Shown here one piece after another: positions 1 to 7,541 of a stretch of 56,968 nt of DNA (positions are counted from its first letter, which is position 1; every line of letters starts with the position of its first letter). The notes below the pieces were generated by a model. The model had not been told where the DNA came from, made no database searches, and saw nothing but the letters and a program-made list of their open reading frames with translations. Origin of the DNA: Syntrophomonadaceae bacterium. GTDB lineage: Bacteria > Bacillota > Syntrophomonadia > Syntrophomonadales > Syntrophomonadaceae. The stretch spans positions 1 to 56,968 of the forward strand of contig JAAYJK010000048.1 in NCBI GenBank assembly GCA_012522955.1. Direction: 5' to 3'. Both the position numbers and the translations under genes were made by a program.

Positions 1-55
1 GCATCATCTTTTTCACAATAGAGTACTTGAACTTATCACTATATTTAGCCATCAT
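1..55 (-). mobile_element. Transposase, N-terminal fragment running off the window edge
   Basis: Seen: on the reverse strand a GAGGAG ribosome site (60-65) precedes tandem ATG codons at 55-53 and 52-50, and the frame stays open to the window edge. The visible peptide begins MAKYSDKFKYSIVKKMM. Known: short lysine-rich starts of the type M(A/S)KYS-x-x-FK-x-x-(I/V)VKKM are typical of the first ORF of IS3-type and related transposases, ahead of a helix-turn-helix. Spacing favours the second ATG. Inference: an insertion sequence lies just left of the window and one end should fall between 56 and 102, immediately upstream of the mscS gene. Only 17-18 codons are visible, so the family is uncertain. 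Confidence 0.55.
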
Positions 56-102
56 TTCACTCCTCTGTGTCTGTAATGTTACTATACTTTTAATAGAGCT
101 CC

Positions 103-909
103 ATGACAACTATTCTGACACAGGGGGGCGGAGTTGCATTCACAACTCTATTATTGGTAATCGTTAAGGCTATTCTTATCTTTTTTATTGGTCGTTGGTT
201 GATCAAAGTGGTGCTTAAACAAGTTAAAAAGATTTTGGAGAAACACTCCTTCGACCCTATGCTGACAGGATTTATTGAATCTTTGCTTAAATTCCTTTTG
301 TATTTTGTTTTGATCATGGCCATACTCCAAACCTTTGGGGTAGAAACTACTTCCCTCATAGCAATACTGGGAGCTGCTTCTTTGGCTATAGGCTTAGCAC
401 TGCAAGGGAACCTGGCCAACTTCGCCAGCGGTGTAATGCTAGTTACTTTTAAACCTTTTAAAGTAGGAGACTATGTAGAAGTAGGAGGAAACTCCGGTAA
501 TATCGTGGAAATAGGTATATTTCAGCTAATTATGAAAACACTGGATAACAAACAAGTAATCATTCCCAACAGTGCTGTAACCGGTGGAGTTATAACCAAT
601 TATAATGCCTATGATGAAAGACGCGTGGATCTTACCATCGGAGTGGACTACGGAGCCTCCATTGACCATGTGAAAAAGGTTATTCAGGATGTCGTTGAGG
701 CCCATGATAAAGTCTTGGCAGATAAACCGGTATTTGTCAGGATGGCTGAAATGGCGGATAGCTCTCTTAACTTTGCGGTTCGAGTCTGGACTCGCAGCGA
801 ATATTATTGGGATGTTTACTTTGACCTTAACGAAAATATTAAGAAGAAATTGGATGAAGAAGGCATTTCCATACCTTATCCGCATCTTACCATAGAGATG
901 AAAAAATAG
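103..909 (+). CDS. mscS: MscS-family mechanosensitive channel
   Basis: Small-conductance mechanosensitive channel of the inner membrane, which opens under tension to release solutes on osmotic downshock. The 268 residues are close to E. coli MscS (286). N-terminal hydrophobic segments at about 12-35 and 60-80 are followed by the glycine/alanine-rich pore helix (SLAIGLALQGNLANFASG, about 93-110) and the beta-domain signature FKPFKVGDYVEVGG with IPNS near 165. The C-terminal alpha/beta vestibule ends in HLTIEMKK. In-frame stops lie directly upstream, so translation cannot begin earlier than 103. No convincing Shine-Dalgarno precedes that ATG, which is odd. The transposase start 50 bp upstream may mean an insertion replaced the native 5' region. 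The gene converges on rarD with a 22-bp gap. Confidence 0.93.
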   Translation: MTTILTQGGGVAFTTLLLVIVKAILIFFIGRWLIKVVLKQVKKILEKHSFDPMLTGFIESLLKFLLYFVLIMAILQTFGVETTSLIAILGAASLAIGLALQGNLANFASGVMLVTFKPFKVGDYVEVGGNSGNIVEIGIFQLIMKTLDNKQVIIPNSAVTGGVITNYNAYDERRVDLTIGVDYGASIDHVKKVIQDVVEAHDKVLADKPVFVRMAEMADSSLNFAVRVWTRSEYYWDVYFDLNENIKKKLDEEGISIPYPHLTIEMKK

Positions 910-931
910 GATCCAGATCCATCTTATCTCC

Positions 932-1891
932 CTAACCAGGTCTTGTTAAGTCAGCCTTTTTTTGACTACGGCTTAGTATTCTTTCTTCCATTTGGCTTAG
1001 CATCCTGGTTTTGGATAGGGAGAAAACAATCAAGGCTATCCATATTAGACCAAAGGAGAGTAAATGACCTCGGGTAAACGGTTCATGATATAGTAAAGTT
1101 CCCAATAACAGAGTCATGGTAGGATTGATGTATTGCAGAAAACCCAGGACAAATAGGGGCAACCTGTGCGCACCAGCTCCAAATAAGAGCAGTGGTACAG
1201 CGGTTACAATACCGGCTCCAAACAATAAGCCTGATTGAGCTGAAAGAGAAAAATGAAATGATCCCAAGTTTGCTGCCCTCAGGTAGATTAAATAAGCCAG
1301 AGCGAATATGCAGGTTAGCATGGTTTCCAGGGTTAAGCCAGTTATGGAATCAAGACTGGTAAGTTTTTTGAACAAACCATAAAAACCAAAAGACAAGGCT
1401 AGAATTAAAGCTACCCAGGGAAAAGTTCCATATTGAAGAGTAAGGCTTAATACCCCGATGGTGGCCAAAAGAAACGCCAACAGCTGCCATAGGGATAAAC
1501 GTTCCTTTAAGAAGATAATTCCCAGCATTACGCTTATCAATGGATTTATATAGTATCCTAGGCTGGTTTGGACAATATGATTGTGGTTAACCGCCCATAT
1601 ATAGGTACCCCAGTTCAAGTTGAGTATTACCCCGGCGGTAAAAACCCCTAGCAGTATACGGGGACGCCCTAATAGCCCTTTGATTTCCCTTAAAAAATTT
1701 TTTATTTTGCCCTGAAAAAGCATTAGTACCCATAAAAAGAAAACCGACCAGACAATACGATGAGCAAGTATCTGCAAAGCTGGAATCGTTTCCAAATACT
1801 TCCAATAAATTGGAAGTATGCCCCATATTGTATAGGATCCACCTGCCATAAGAATGCCATTATAGTATTTGTTATTGACAAAAGCTTTCAT
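932..1891 (-). CDS. rarD: RarD-type EamA/DMT superfamily permease
   Basis: Drug/metabolite-transporter family permease of the RarD subfamily (319 aa). Seen: about ten hydrophobic segments; the RarD hallmark N-terminus with GGSYTIWGILPIYWKYL and LAHRIVWSVFFLWVLML; the NWGTYIWAVNHNHIVQTSLGYYINPL block; and a second conserved block QYINPTMTLLLGTLLYHEPF. An AAAGGAG ribosome site sits just upstream of the ATG on the reverse strand. Known: RarD was named from chloramphenicol-sensitivity work, but its substrate is not firmly established, so only inner-membrane permease is claimed. It is a single gene, convergent with mscS. No regulator is adjacent. Confidence 0.9.
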   Translation of the reverse strand: MKAFVNNKYYNGILMAGGSYTIWGILPIYWKYLETIPALQILAHRIVWSVFFLWVLMLFQGKIKNFLREIKGLLGRPRILLGVFTAGVILNLNWGTYIWAVNHNHIVQTSLGYYINPLISVMLGIIFLKERLSLWQLLAFLLATIGVLSLTLQYGTFPWVALILALSFGFYGLFKKLTSLDSITGLTLETMLTCIFALAYLIYLRAANLGSFHFSLSAQSGLLFGAGIVTAVPLLLFGAGAHRLPLFVLGFLQYINPTMTLLLGTLLYHEPFTRGHLLSFGLIWIALIVFSLSKTRMLSQMEERILSRSQKKADLTRPG

Positions 1892-2181
1892 CCTTGGCTC
1901 CTTTGTTCACTTACTTAAACTATTATAGGTGGGGAGATGAGCTGGAGCAAGCAATTATTGTTTTTATCAACTCACATGATCAGGGGACACAAGCGATATG
2001 AAAATTTTGCGTTATGCTTGGAACGGGCGGCCAAAGACTTCCCCACATCTATTTGGTGATTAGACACACTGGGTGAATCGGCATAAACCATTTTCGTGTG
2101 CACCTTATAATGAAGGATTTAATGTTTTTGATTGCGATTGCAAGTAATCTACAGTATATTAAGGTGGAGGAGGTATGGATT

Positions 2182-2610
2182 ATGTTTAAAAACATTCTGG
2201 TTTTGGTGGATGGTTCTGATTTCTCGTTAAATGCAGCTAAAGTAGGATCATCTATGGCCGAAAAATATACGGGGAAGTTAACTCTGTTGCATGTAGTAGG
2301 AAAATCTTTTAGCAAGACTACCATGCCTGAATTGGAGCTGGAAATCGCCGGACTTAGGGCTGAGGGTAGTCAAATACTGGCTAATGCTCTTAAGGCAATA
2401 GGAAAAAACGAAAATGAAGTGGAGCTTGTATTATCCTGGGGTAATCCGCTGAATATTATATTGGAAGAAGCAGAAGATAAAGCTTATGACTTAATTGTAA
2501 TGGGCAGCCGGGGATTAGGTGCCATAAAAGGCTTGCTAATGGGCAGCGTAAGCGAAAGGGTGAGCAAGTCGGTAAAGTGCCCGGTGTTGATAGTAAAAGA
2601 CTTAGTATGA
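2182..2610 (+). CDS. Universal stress protein UspA family
   Basis: Single-domain universal stress protein (142 aa from the chosen start). Seen: beta-strand one with MFKNILVLVDGSDFS, then the ATP-binding signature GSRGLGAIKGLLMGSVSERV near the C-terminus (G-2x-G-9x-G-S pattern), ending CPVLIVKDLV. The frame is open upstream to 2098, but GGAGGAGGT at 2166-2174 is correctly spaced only for the ATG at 2182, where family homology also begins. Known: such proteins bind ATP or dimerise in the cytoplasm under stress or growth arrest; the specific role is unknown. It is monocistronic and followed by a hairpin terminator. Confidence 0.9.
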   Translation: MFKNILVLVDGSDFSLNAAKVGSSMAEKYTGKLTLLHVVGKSFSKTTMPELELEIAGLRAEGSQILANALKAIGKNENEVELVLSWGNPLNIILEEAEDKAYDLIVMGSRGLGAIKGLLMGSVSERVSKSVKCPVLIVKDLV

Positions 2611-2629
2611 GCCTATAAATTAAATTGAT

Positions 2630-2692
2630 ATGCTCCCCTAAAGGTGAAAGGTTAAATGAAAAACCAACTGCCGGAAGGGGAGCATTTGCTGT
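2630..2692 (+). terminator. Hairpin downstream of usp
   Basis: ATGCTCCCCT (2630-2639) pairs perfectly with AGGGGAGCAT (2676-2685), with a smaller inner GGTT/AACC pairing. Only a short T-rich tail follows. It is probably the terminator of the stress-protein gene, though the 36-nt loop is long for a classical one. Confidence 0.45.
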
Positions 2693-2792
2693 CTAAAAAA
2701 ATATCAAGTTCGATATTTGATGGCCCTGTGAAAAGTTATATTTCGCGGGAGAATCATATTTAATTTTAACGTGTCTATTAAAGCGGCTAAAT

Positions 2793-4145
2793 TTATATGG
2801 CCTCATCATCATGTTTTGTGCCCGATCTTCTTTTTGATGCCAGTATCATTATTATTATGCCAGTGCCCGCGGAAAGAATGGATCCTATTATTATACCAAT
2901 CTTGGCCTGGTAAAATAAAATGGGTTCTGCGAAGGCCAGGTTAGTCACAAAAAGGGACATGGTAAAACCAATACCGGCCAAGCAGCCTGCCGCCCAAATC
3001 TGACTCCATGAAACCTGGTCCGGCAGCTGAGCCAAACCTAATTTGACGGTTAACCAGGCAAATAAGGTTATCCCTAACTGCTTGCCAAAAAATAGTCCCG
3101 CTATTATTCCTATGGTTACGGGATTAAAAACACTGCTTCCTTCGCTGCCCTGAGCAATATTCACTCCGGCATTGGCCAGAGCAAAAAGGGGGATTATGAA
3201 ATAGGATACCAATGGATACAAAGCATCCTCTAGTCTCTGTAAAGGAGTATCCAGGTTGTCAACTGTACATTTAAGCTGTTGCATCATACTTCTCTGGGTT
3301 TCATCCACCATCATGATTTTGAATTCTTTTTCCGGGAAGCTGTTGAGGATGCTGTTAGTCTCCTCTCGAAAGCGTTTCTGATCTAATTGAGCTCGCGATG
3401 GTATGGTGAAAGCGAGTAAAACACCAGCTATAGTGGCATGAATACCGGAAAGGAAAAAGGCTAACCATAAAGCTAAACCCAGCAAGGCATAAGGATAGGT
3501 TTTTCTTACTCCCTTAATATTTAAAATAATTGAAATCACAAGTATTAATAAGCCGATGCCCAGACTAATCAAGCTAATTTCTTCAGTATAAAAAAGAGCA
3601 ATGACCAGAATAGCACCCAGATCATCTACAATAGCCAAGGCCAACAGAAATACCTTCAAAGGAAGGGGAATTAATGATCCCAAAGCCAGCAGACATCCCA
3701 GTGAAAAAGCAATATCAGTAGCCATAGGAATACCCCAGCCATTACTGCCGGGCCCCCCCATATTGAAAGCCAGGTATATCAAAGCAGGAGCCAGCATTCC
3801 GCCTAGGGCCGCCATTACAGGGAGTGAGGCTTTCTGAAAACTGGATAATTCTCCTACCAGCAATTCCCGTTTAATCTCCAAACCAATTACAAAAAAGAAG
3901 ATTACCATAAGGGCGTCATTAACCCAATGTAGCAGACTTTCTGAAATAGCAAAGTTTCCCATACTAATGCTAATGGGAATATTCCACAAAGCATTATAGC
4001 TATCAGCGTAGGGGGAATTAGCCCAGGCAAAACCAGTAATTGCCGCAATAAGCAAGAGAAATGTACCCAACATCTTATCGTCTATAAACTTTGACATTGG
4101 TTTCATAAGCAGTTTTAGTAAATGATAGCTGTTTTCTTTCATCAT
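2793..4145 (-). CDS. nhaA: NhaA-type Na+/H+ antiporter
   Basis: Electrogenic Na+/H+ antiporter of the inner membrane, used in pH and sodium homeostasis (450 aa, longer than the 388 of E. coli NhaA). Seen: the family core with GLEIKRELLVGELS, GGMLAPALIYLAFN, the MATDIAFSLGCLLALG block and LALAIVDDLGAILVIALFYT. The paired aspartates in AIVDDLGA and the aspartate in ATDIAF correspond to the ion-binding residues of NhaA. The C-terminal half has AAGCLAGIGFTMSLFVTNLAF. A hydrophilic insert at about 255-300, between the two membrane halves, accounts for part of the extra length. An AGAGGT ribosome site precedes the ATG. Confidence 0.94.
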   Translation of the reverse strand: MMKENSYHLLKLLMKPMSKFIDDKMLGTFLLLIAAITGFAWANSPYADSYNALWNIPISISMGNFAISESLLHWVNDALMVIFFFVIGLEIKRELLVGELSSFQKASLPVMAALGGMLAPALIYLAFNMGGPGSNGWGIPMATDIAFSLGCLLALGSLIPLPLKVFLLALAIVDDLGAILVIALFYTEEISLISLGIGLLILVISIILNIKGVRKTYPYALLGLALWLAFFLSGIHATIAGVLLAFTIPSRAQLDQKRFREETNSILNSFPEKEFKIMMVDETQRSMMQQLKCTVDNLDTPLQRLEDALYPLVSYFIIPLFALANAGVNIAQGSEGSSVFNPVTIGIIAGLFFGKQLGITLFAWLTVKLGLAQLPDQVSWSQIWAAGCLAGIGFTMSLFVTNLAFAEPILFYQAKIGIIIGSILSAGTGIIIMILASKRRSGTKHDDEAI

Positions 4146-4860
4146 TTTTACCTCTCTTATTAAATAGATTGGAGCAAAAACAAGAATTCAAAGAGTTTAG
4201 TAGGTATATTCTATCATAGAGCGGCAGCTTATTCATACTCGTTAAGAGTTAATGAAACCATTAGCTTGGAAAAATAAGGCAAGCCCAAGCTGCCTGCCTC
4301 TATTAGTGCACTAATAAAATATTTGCATTCCTAATATTATAAATGTTTATATTAGTAAATGTTGTAAGGGAGCTTTTCAAATGTCCTAGAACGCTTGGCT
4401 ATATGAAAAGCGAAACTACCATCCCTCCAGAGCCATTAGAGCCCACTGCTGGCAGTGTGTGGATTGATAATTCTTCTGCCAGCAGCTCTATTTTGGTCTC
4501 AGGTTGCCCTGGAACCAATATTAGTTAGTAAACCACTGGGTAACATATATATATATATAGGATCCACTCTGGTAAAAGCCTAGTCCCAGTTTTTTAAATC
4601 CGCTATTCAGAATATGACTAATTACCTCCTTGAAGGTAAGGTAAGATAACTCAAATCAGTAATAAATTACTAGTTGTATATTTTGCCAGTTATCTTCTTT
4701 GAATAACGAAATAAGGTATATTTAGGAATTACTAAGCATTAGAGGTAATTTATGACATTGGTTCTCGCTCTTAAACTTAATAGTATTTGGGACTCACTAG
4801 TTGAGCACATTAAGTTACGAGCTATTGGGTAGAACGTCTATTGCATAAGAAAATAAATAA
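4146..4860. other. Gene-poor interval upstream of nhaA
   Basis: No supported gene. It contains the divergent 5' region of nhaA, an (AT) dinucleotide run at about 4541-4558, and short low-quality open frames. A reverse-strand stretch at about 4399-4515 reads like coding sequence for roughly 38 codons (including VPGQPETKIELLAEEL), but it is bounded by stops and has no start, so it could be a gene remnant. Confidence 0.4.
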
Positions 4861-4880
4861 GAGCCTTATTATTAAGGCTC
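4848..4880 (-). terminator. Rho-independent terminator, reverse strand
   Basis: GAGCCTTA (4861-4868) and TAAGGCTC (4873-4880) form an 8-bp stem with a 4-nt loop. Read on the reverse strand, a T-rich tail (TTATTTATTTTCTT, 4860 downwards) follows. It lies downstream of tlp and of the 4901-5170 inverted-repeat element, so it could end a transcript coming from tlp. Confidence 0.55.
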
Positions 4881-4900
4881 TTAACTTGGTTCTATAATGT

Positions 4901-5170
4901 GGTGGCGGAGAAAGGTTAGAAATTCTTTTGGATTTTAAAAACTTTCTTTTTGAACCACCTATTTTAGATCTTGGGTTTAATTAACTTGAATTAACTAACT
5001 GGACTTTAATTGGTTTTACTCTCTTGAATCAACTATTTGGTTTTTAAGGTACTGAATTAACTAACTCGGGTTAAATAAACTAAGTTCTCACTCATTTTGA
5101 TTTTGGACTAAATATCATCTTTGGGTCTAGTTATCCTTCTAAACTTGAGATATACTATTTCTCCGCCACC
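4901..5170. repeat. 270-bp element bounded by 13-bp perfect inverted repeats
   Basis: GGTGGCGGAGAAA at 4901-4913 is exactly inverted at 5158-5170. The interior is AT-rich, lacks an ORF, and holds degenerate internal copies of TGAATTAACTAACT (exact at 4987-5000 and 5053-5066, looser near 5025). No clear target-site duplication is visible. Either a MITE-like non-autonomous element or a structured non-coding RNA with a closing stem would fit. A reverse-strand terminator follows at 4880-4848. Confidence 0.5.
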
Positions 5171-5232
5171 TAAGCCTATTATAATTTTTAATTATCTGAA
5201 AAGCAAGAGATATAATAAGACTATATTTGATC

Positions 5233-5460
5233 CTAATTATATCCCTGTTCCCGATCCCTGGCTTCATCTTGAATTTCCTGTCTGAAACCATCCAGAGCAT
5301 CTTGTCTTCGTTTATTCTTAGCTTGTAGAGACTTTTTGGTCTTCTCATCATCTGTTTTTGCAATCATTTCTTCTGCCGCTTCCATGTTTTCAATGGTGTT
5401 GTCAATACTGGCTTGGATTTTATCCACATTATCCTTACGATCATCAGCTTTGTGTTTCAT
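5233..5460 (-). CDS. tlp: Small acid-soluble spore protein Tlp
   Basis: Tlp-family small acid-soluble spore protein (75 aa; the family is usually about 75-85). Seen: the characteristic order DDRKDNVDKIQ, then NTIENMEAAEEMI, then KNKRRQDALDGFRQEIQDEA. These match the DDRSDNVEKLQ / NTIENIEEAEE / KNERREESIEAFRNEIKDEA pattern of Bacillus Tlp. The protein is highly charged, without cysteine or membrane segments. An AAAGGAG ribosome site is correctly placed before the ATG. Known: Tlp is made in the forespore under sigma-G in Bacillus. I could not pick out a convincing sigma-G promoter here. The gene supports a spore-forming host. Confidence 0.88.
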   Translation of the reverse strand: MKHKADDRKDNVDKIQASIDNTIENMEAAEEMIAKTDDEKTKKSLQAKNKRRQDALDGFRQEIQDEARDREQGYN

Positions 5461-5538
5461 AAAATCGCTCCTTTCTCATCCGTATCTAAATCATATTTTG
5501 GGCTAATATCTATGTTTTATGCTGTTGATTCCTGCCAG

Positions 5539-6060
5539 TTAATTCCTACTATAGTTAATAATTAATCTTGGGGCTCGGCTTGATTCGATGCCATAAAAAC
5601 CGAGCAGAGAGTTCCTAGCCTCATTACCCCTGATAGCGATGCCATAATTGGGGGTCTGTCTATTGTACCATCGCCTCACCAATGATGTTAAATCCAGGTT
5701 TATAATCGAACCCCGGGATTGAGCCGAAGATATCCAGAACCTGTAAAGTAGATTAGAGGCAGGTTGCTTATTCCAGGTAACAGTTGATTCACGCCAGGAC
5801 CCCAAATTGCGGCGCACACTGGCGCGTATTCTGGACCCGGCCGGTATTTCATTGCGATATATTCGTAACTGCAGACGAGCAGATACTATACGTCTGCGGG
5901 GTGGAATAGAAGCTAAGGAGAATTGAAGCAAGGAACGATAATCATCACCTGTTTGCTGATACTGGCTTATATACAAATATGCACTCTGACCAAAATTTTG
6001 ACTGGGATAGTATTGAGAAACATAAGCATCCTTGAGCGGAAAAATAGTTTTTATGCTCAG
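5539..6060 (-). CDS. DNRLRE domain-containing protein, probable CTG start
   Basis: The product looks like a stand-alone DNRLRE beta-sandwich (about 173 aa), a fold usually found as a module of secreted surface proteins. Seen: the N-terminal signature FPLKDAYVSQYYPSQNFG lies upstream of the first ATG (5976); the core LLQFSLASIPPRRRIVSARLQL and a closing GIESSRAPRLIINY follow. The domain therefore needs an earlier start. AAGGAAAGGAG at 6069-6079 sits 8 nt before an in-frame CTG at 6060-6058. ATT codons at 6061-6066 are the other options. No signal peptide is visible, so it may be intracellular or coat-associated. Function unknown. It lies upstream of tlp on the same strand, 78 bp apart. Confidence 0.72.
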   Translation of the reverse strand: MSIKTIFPLKDAYVSQYYPSQNFGQSAYLYISQYQQTGDDYRSLLQFSLASIPPRRRIVSARLQLRIYRNEIPAGSRIRASVRRNLGSWRESTVTWNKQPASNLLYRFWISSAQSRGSIINLDLTSLVRRWYNRQTPNYGIAIRGNEARNSLLGFYGIESSRAPRLIINYSRN

Positions 6061-6311
6061 AATAATTACTCCTTTCCTTGAATTGTTAGTACATATTATT
6101 TAAACTGGTATAATTATGTGATAATGGCTTGGATTAACTTCAAAGGCCGATTAATTGACAGAATAACCGAGGTGAGTTTTACACCGCAGCCTTGACAGAT
6201 AATCATCTGAGCAGATTATAATTGTATAACGATACAATTAGCAGCTAGCATGGTAAAGGGGAGTAGAATAAGGATGCCAAGATTCCTACCCTAATTATGG
6301 AGGACATAGTA

Positions 6312-7193
6312 GTGATTAAAGTAAACCAACATATTAAATTGCTGGATTACCCTGGTTACCAGCATCCACATTGTAACTGCCTTTTAATAGAAGACGATAT
6401 CAGATGTATAATTGATAGCAGCTGCGGGGCAGATGATTTAGCTTATTTAAAGCAGCGACCATTAGACATTATTTTACATACTCATGGTCACCACGACCAC
6501 TATTTTAATAACCATTATTTTCCCGGCAGCAGCATATATATGCATCAAGCCGATCACGCTATAGCTCAGTCTACCAGCAGTTATCTGCATTTCTTTGGAA
6601 TAGAACCTCTGGGTAAGAATCCCCAATTGAGTTCCATGTTTCTGAAAGCAACTCAATATTTAACTACCGAAATTCATGCCACTATTGAAGATAGGCAGAG
6701 TTTGGACCTGGGGGCCACCCGCTTGGATATGCTTCATCTTCCAGGGCATTCAGCAGGCCATTGTGGATTCTTTTTTCCTGATCAGGGTTTTATTTATACC
6801 GGAGATATTGATCTGTCCGCTTTTGGTCCCTGGTATGGTAATTTGAACTGTACTATCCAGGATTTTCTTGGGTCATTGGATCGATTAATAGCATTAAAAC
6901 CAGACTATATTATTACCGGCCATGGGGAAGGAATAGTCAGAGAAGAAGTTATCCCCCGCTTGAAAAAGTACCGGGATGTAATTTATTCTCGAGAACAGAG
7001 AATACTAGACTTAATAAAAAGTGGAAATCACACCTTGGAAGAAATAGCGACAAAATGCCCTATATATCGAAAAATACCCAAACCTCAGGCCATCTATTAC
7101 ATTTATGAGCAGGTTATGATACTGGTTCATCTATGGCATTTGGAAGAACAGGGAATTATCTTCCAGGAAGACCAGGCTTATTACCTAAGATAA
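6312..7193 (+). CDS. MBL-fold metallohydrolase
   Basis: Metallo-beta-lactamase-fold hydrolase (294 aa). Seen: the metal-binding signature HGHHDH (HxHxDH) in ILHTHGHHDHYFNN, then LHLPGHSAGHCGFFF with the third histidine, YTGDIDL with the bridging aspartate, and ITGHGEG with the final histidine: a complete two-metal site. The C-terminal third (about 225-294) is helical and resembles the helical tail of LACTB2-like members. GGAGG at 6299-6303 is well spaced for the GTG at 6312; the in-frame ATG at 6297 overlaps that ribosome site, so the GTG is preferred. Substrate unknown. Confidence 0.88.
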   Translation: MIKVNQHIKLLDYPGYQHPHCNCLLIEDDIRCIIDSSCGADDLAYLKQRPLDIILHTHGHHDHYFNNHYFPGSSIYMHQADHAIAQSTSSYLHFFGIEPLGKNPQLSSMFLKATQYLTTEIHATIEDRQSLDLGATRLDMLHLPGHSAGHCGFFFPDQGFIYTGDIDLSAFGPWYGNLNCTIQDFLGSLDRLIALKPDYIITGHGEGIVREEVIPRLKKYRDVIYSREQRILDLIKSGNHTLEEIATKCPIYRKIPKPQAIYYIYEQVMILVHLWHLEEQGIIFQEDQAYYLR

Positions 7194-7541
7194 GTGTTGT
7201 GCACGAAAAAGTTTTATCCCATTTACCAGGTGGTTTCTAATCGCCAAATAGTAGGGGCGGTCTTTGACCGCCATTCTGGCATAGTCCAAAATAATTGGTT
7301 GTTCCCTGAGCATGTGGCTTGATAAGCAATATGCCAAAGGTTAAACAAGCTTATTATTGGAGCCAAGTGAAGAAGATTGTAATAATATTCAGCAAGGTCA
7401 GGTAAAAAGATTGTCACTAATACTTAACAATTCCAGCCCAAGAAACATTTACTTTGGGTTTATATCAATACAATATAAAAATATTCGTAATATTATGTTA
7501 TTATTTTAATATAAATATAATATACAGGAATTGAATAATGT
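7194..7541. other. Intergenic region upstream of the hydrogenase-like activator
   Basis: No gene supported. GGCGGTC-TTT-GACCGCC at 7256-7272 makes a 7-bp hairpin inside a GTAGGGGCGG context that looks like a dispersed intergenic repeat. The last 60 bases are extremely AT-rich and probably hold the promoter of the downstream gene, but no sigma-54 or clear -35/-10 pair stands out. Confidence 0.4.

Noticed and set aside
4343-4528. 61-codon forward frame upstream of nhaA
   Set aside because: No ribosome site, proline/serine-rich without family resemblance; the opposite strand of the same stretch looks more coding-like but is also closed by stops.
4541-4558. AT dinucleotide repeat as an origin or phase-variation tract
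   Set aside because: Short, intergenic, and not placed in a promoter or coding region; no DnaA boxes seen nearby.
7223-7417. Reverse-strand 64-codon frame
   Set aside because: Covers a hairpin repeat and an AT-rich promoter region; no ribosome site and no recognisable motif.
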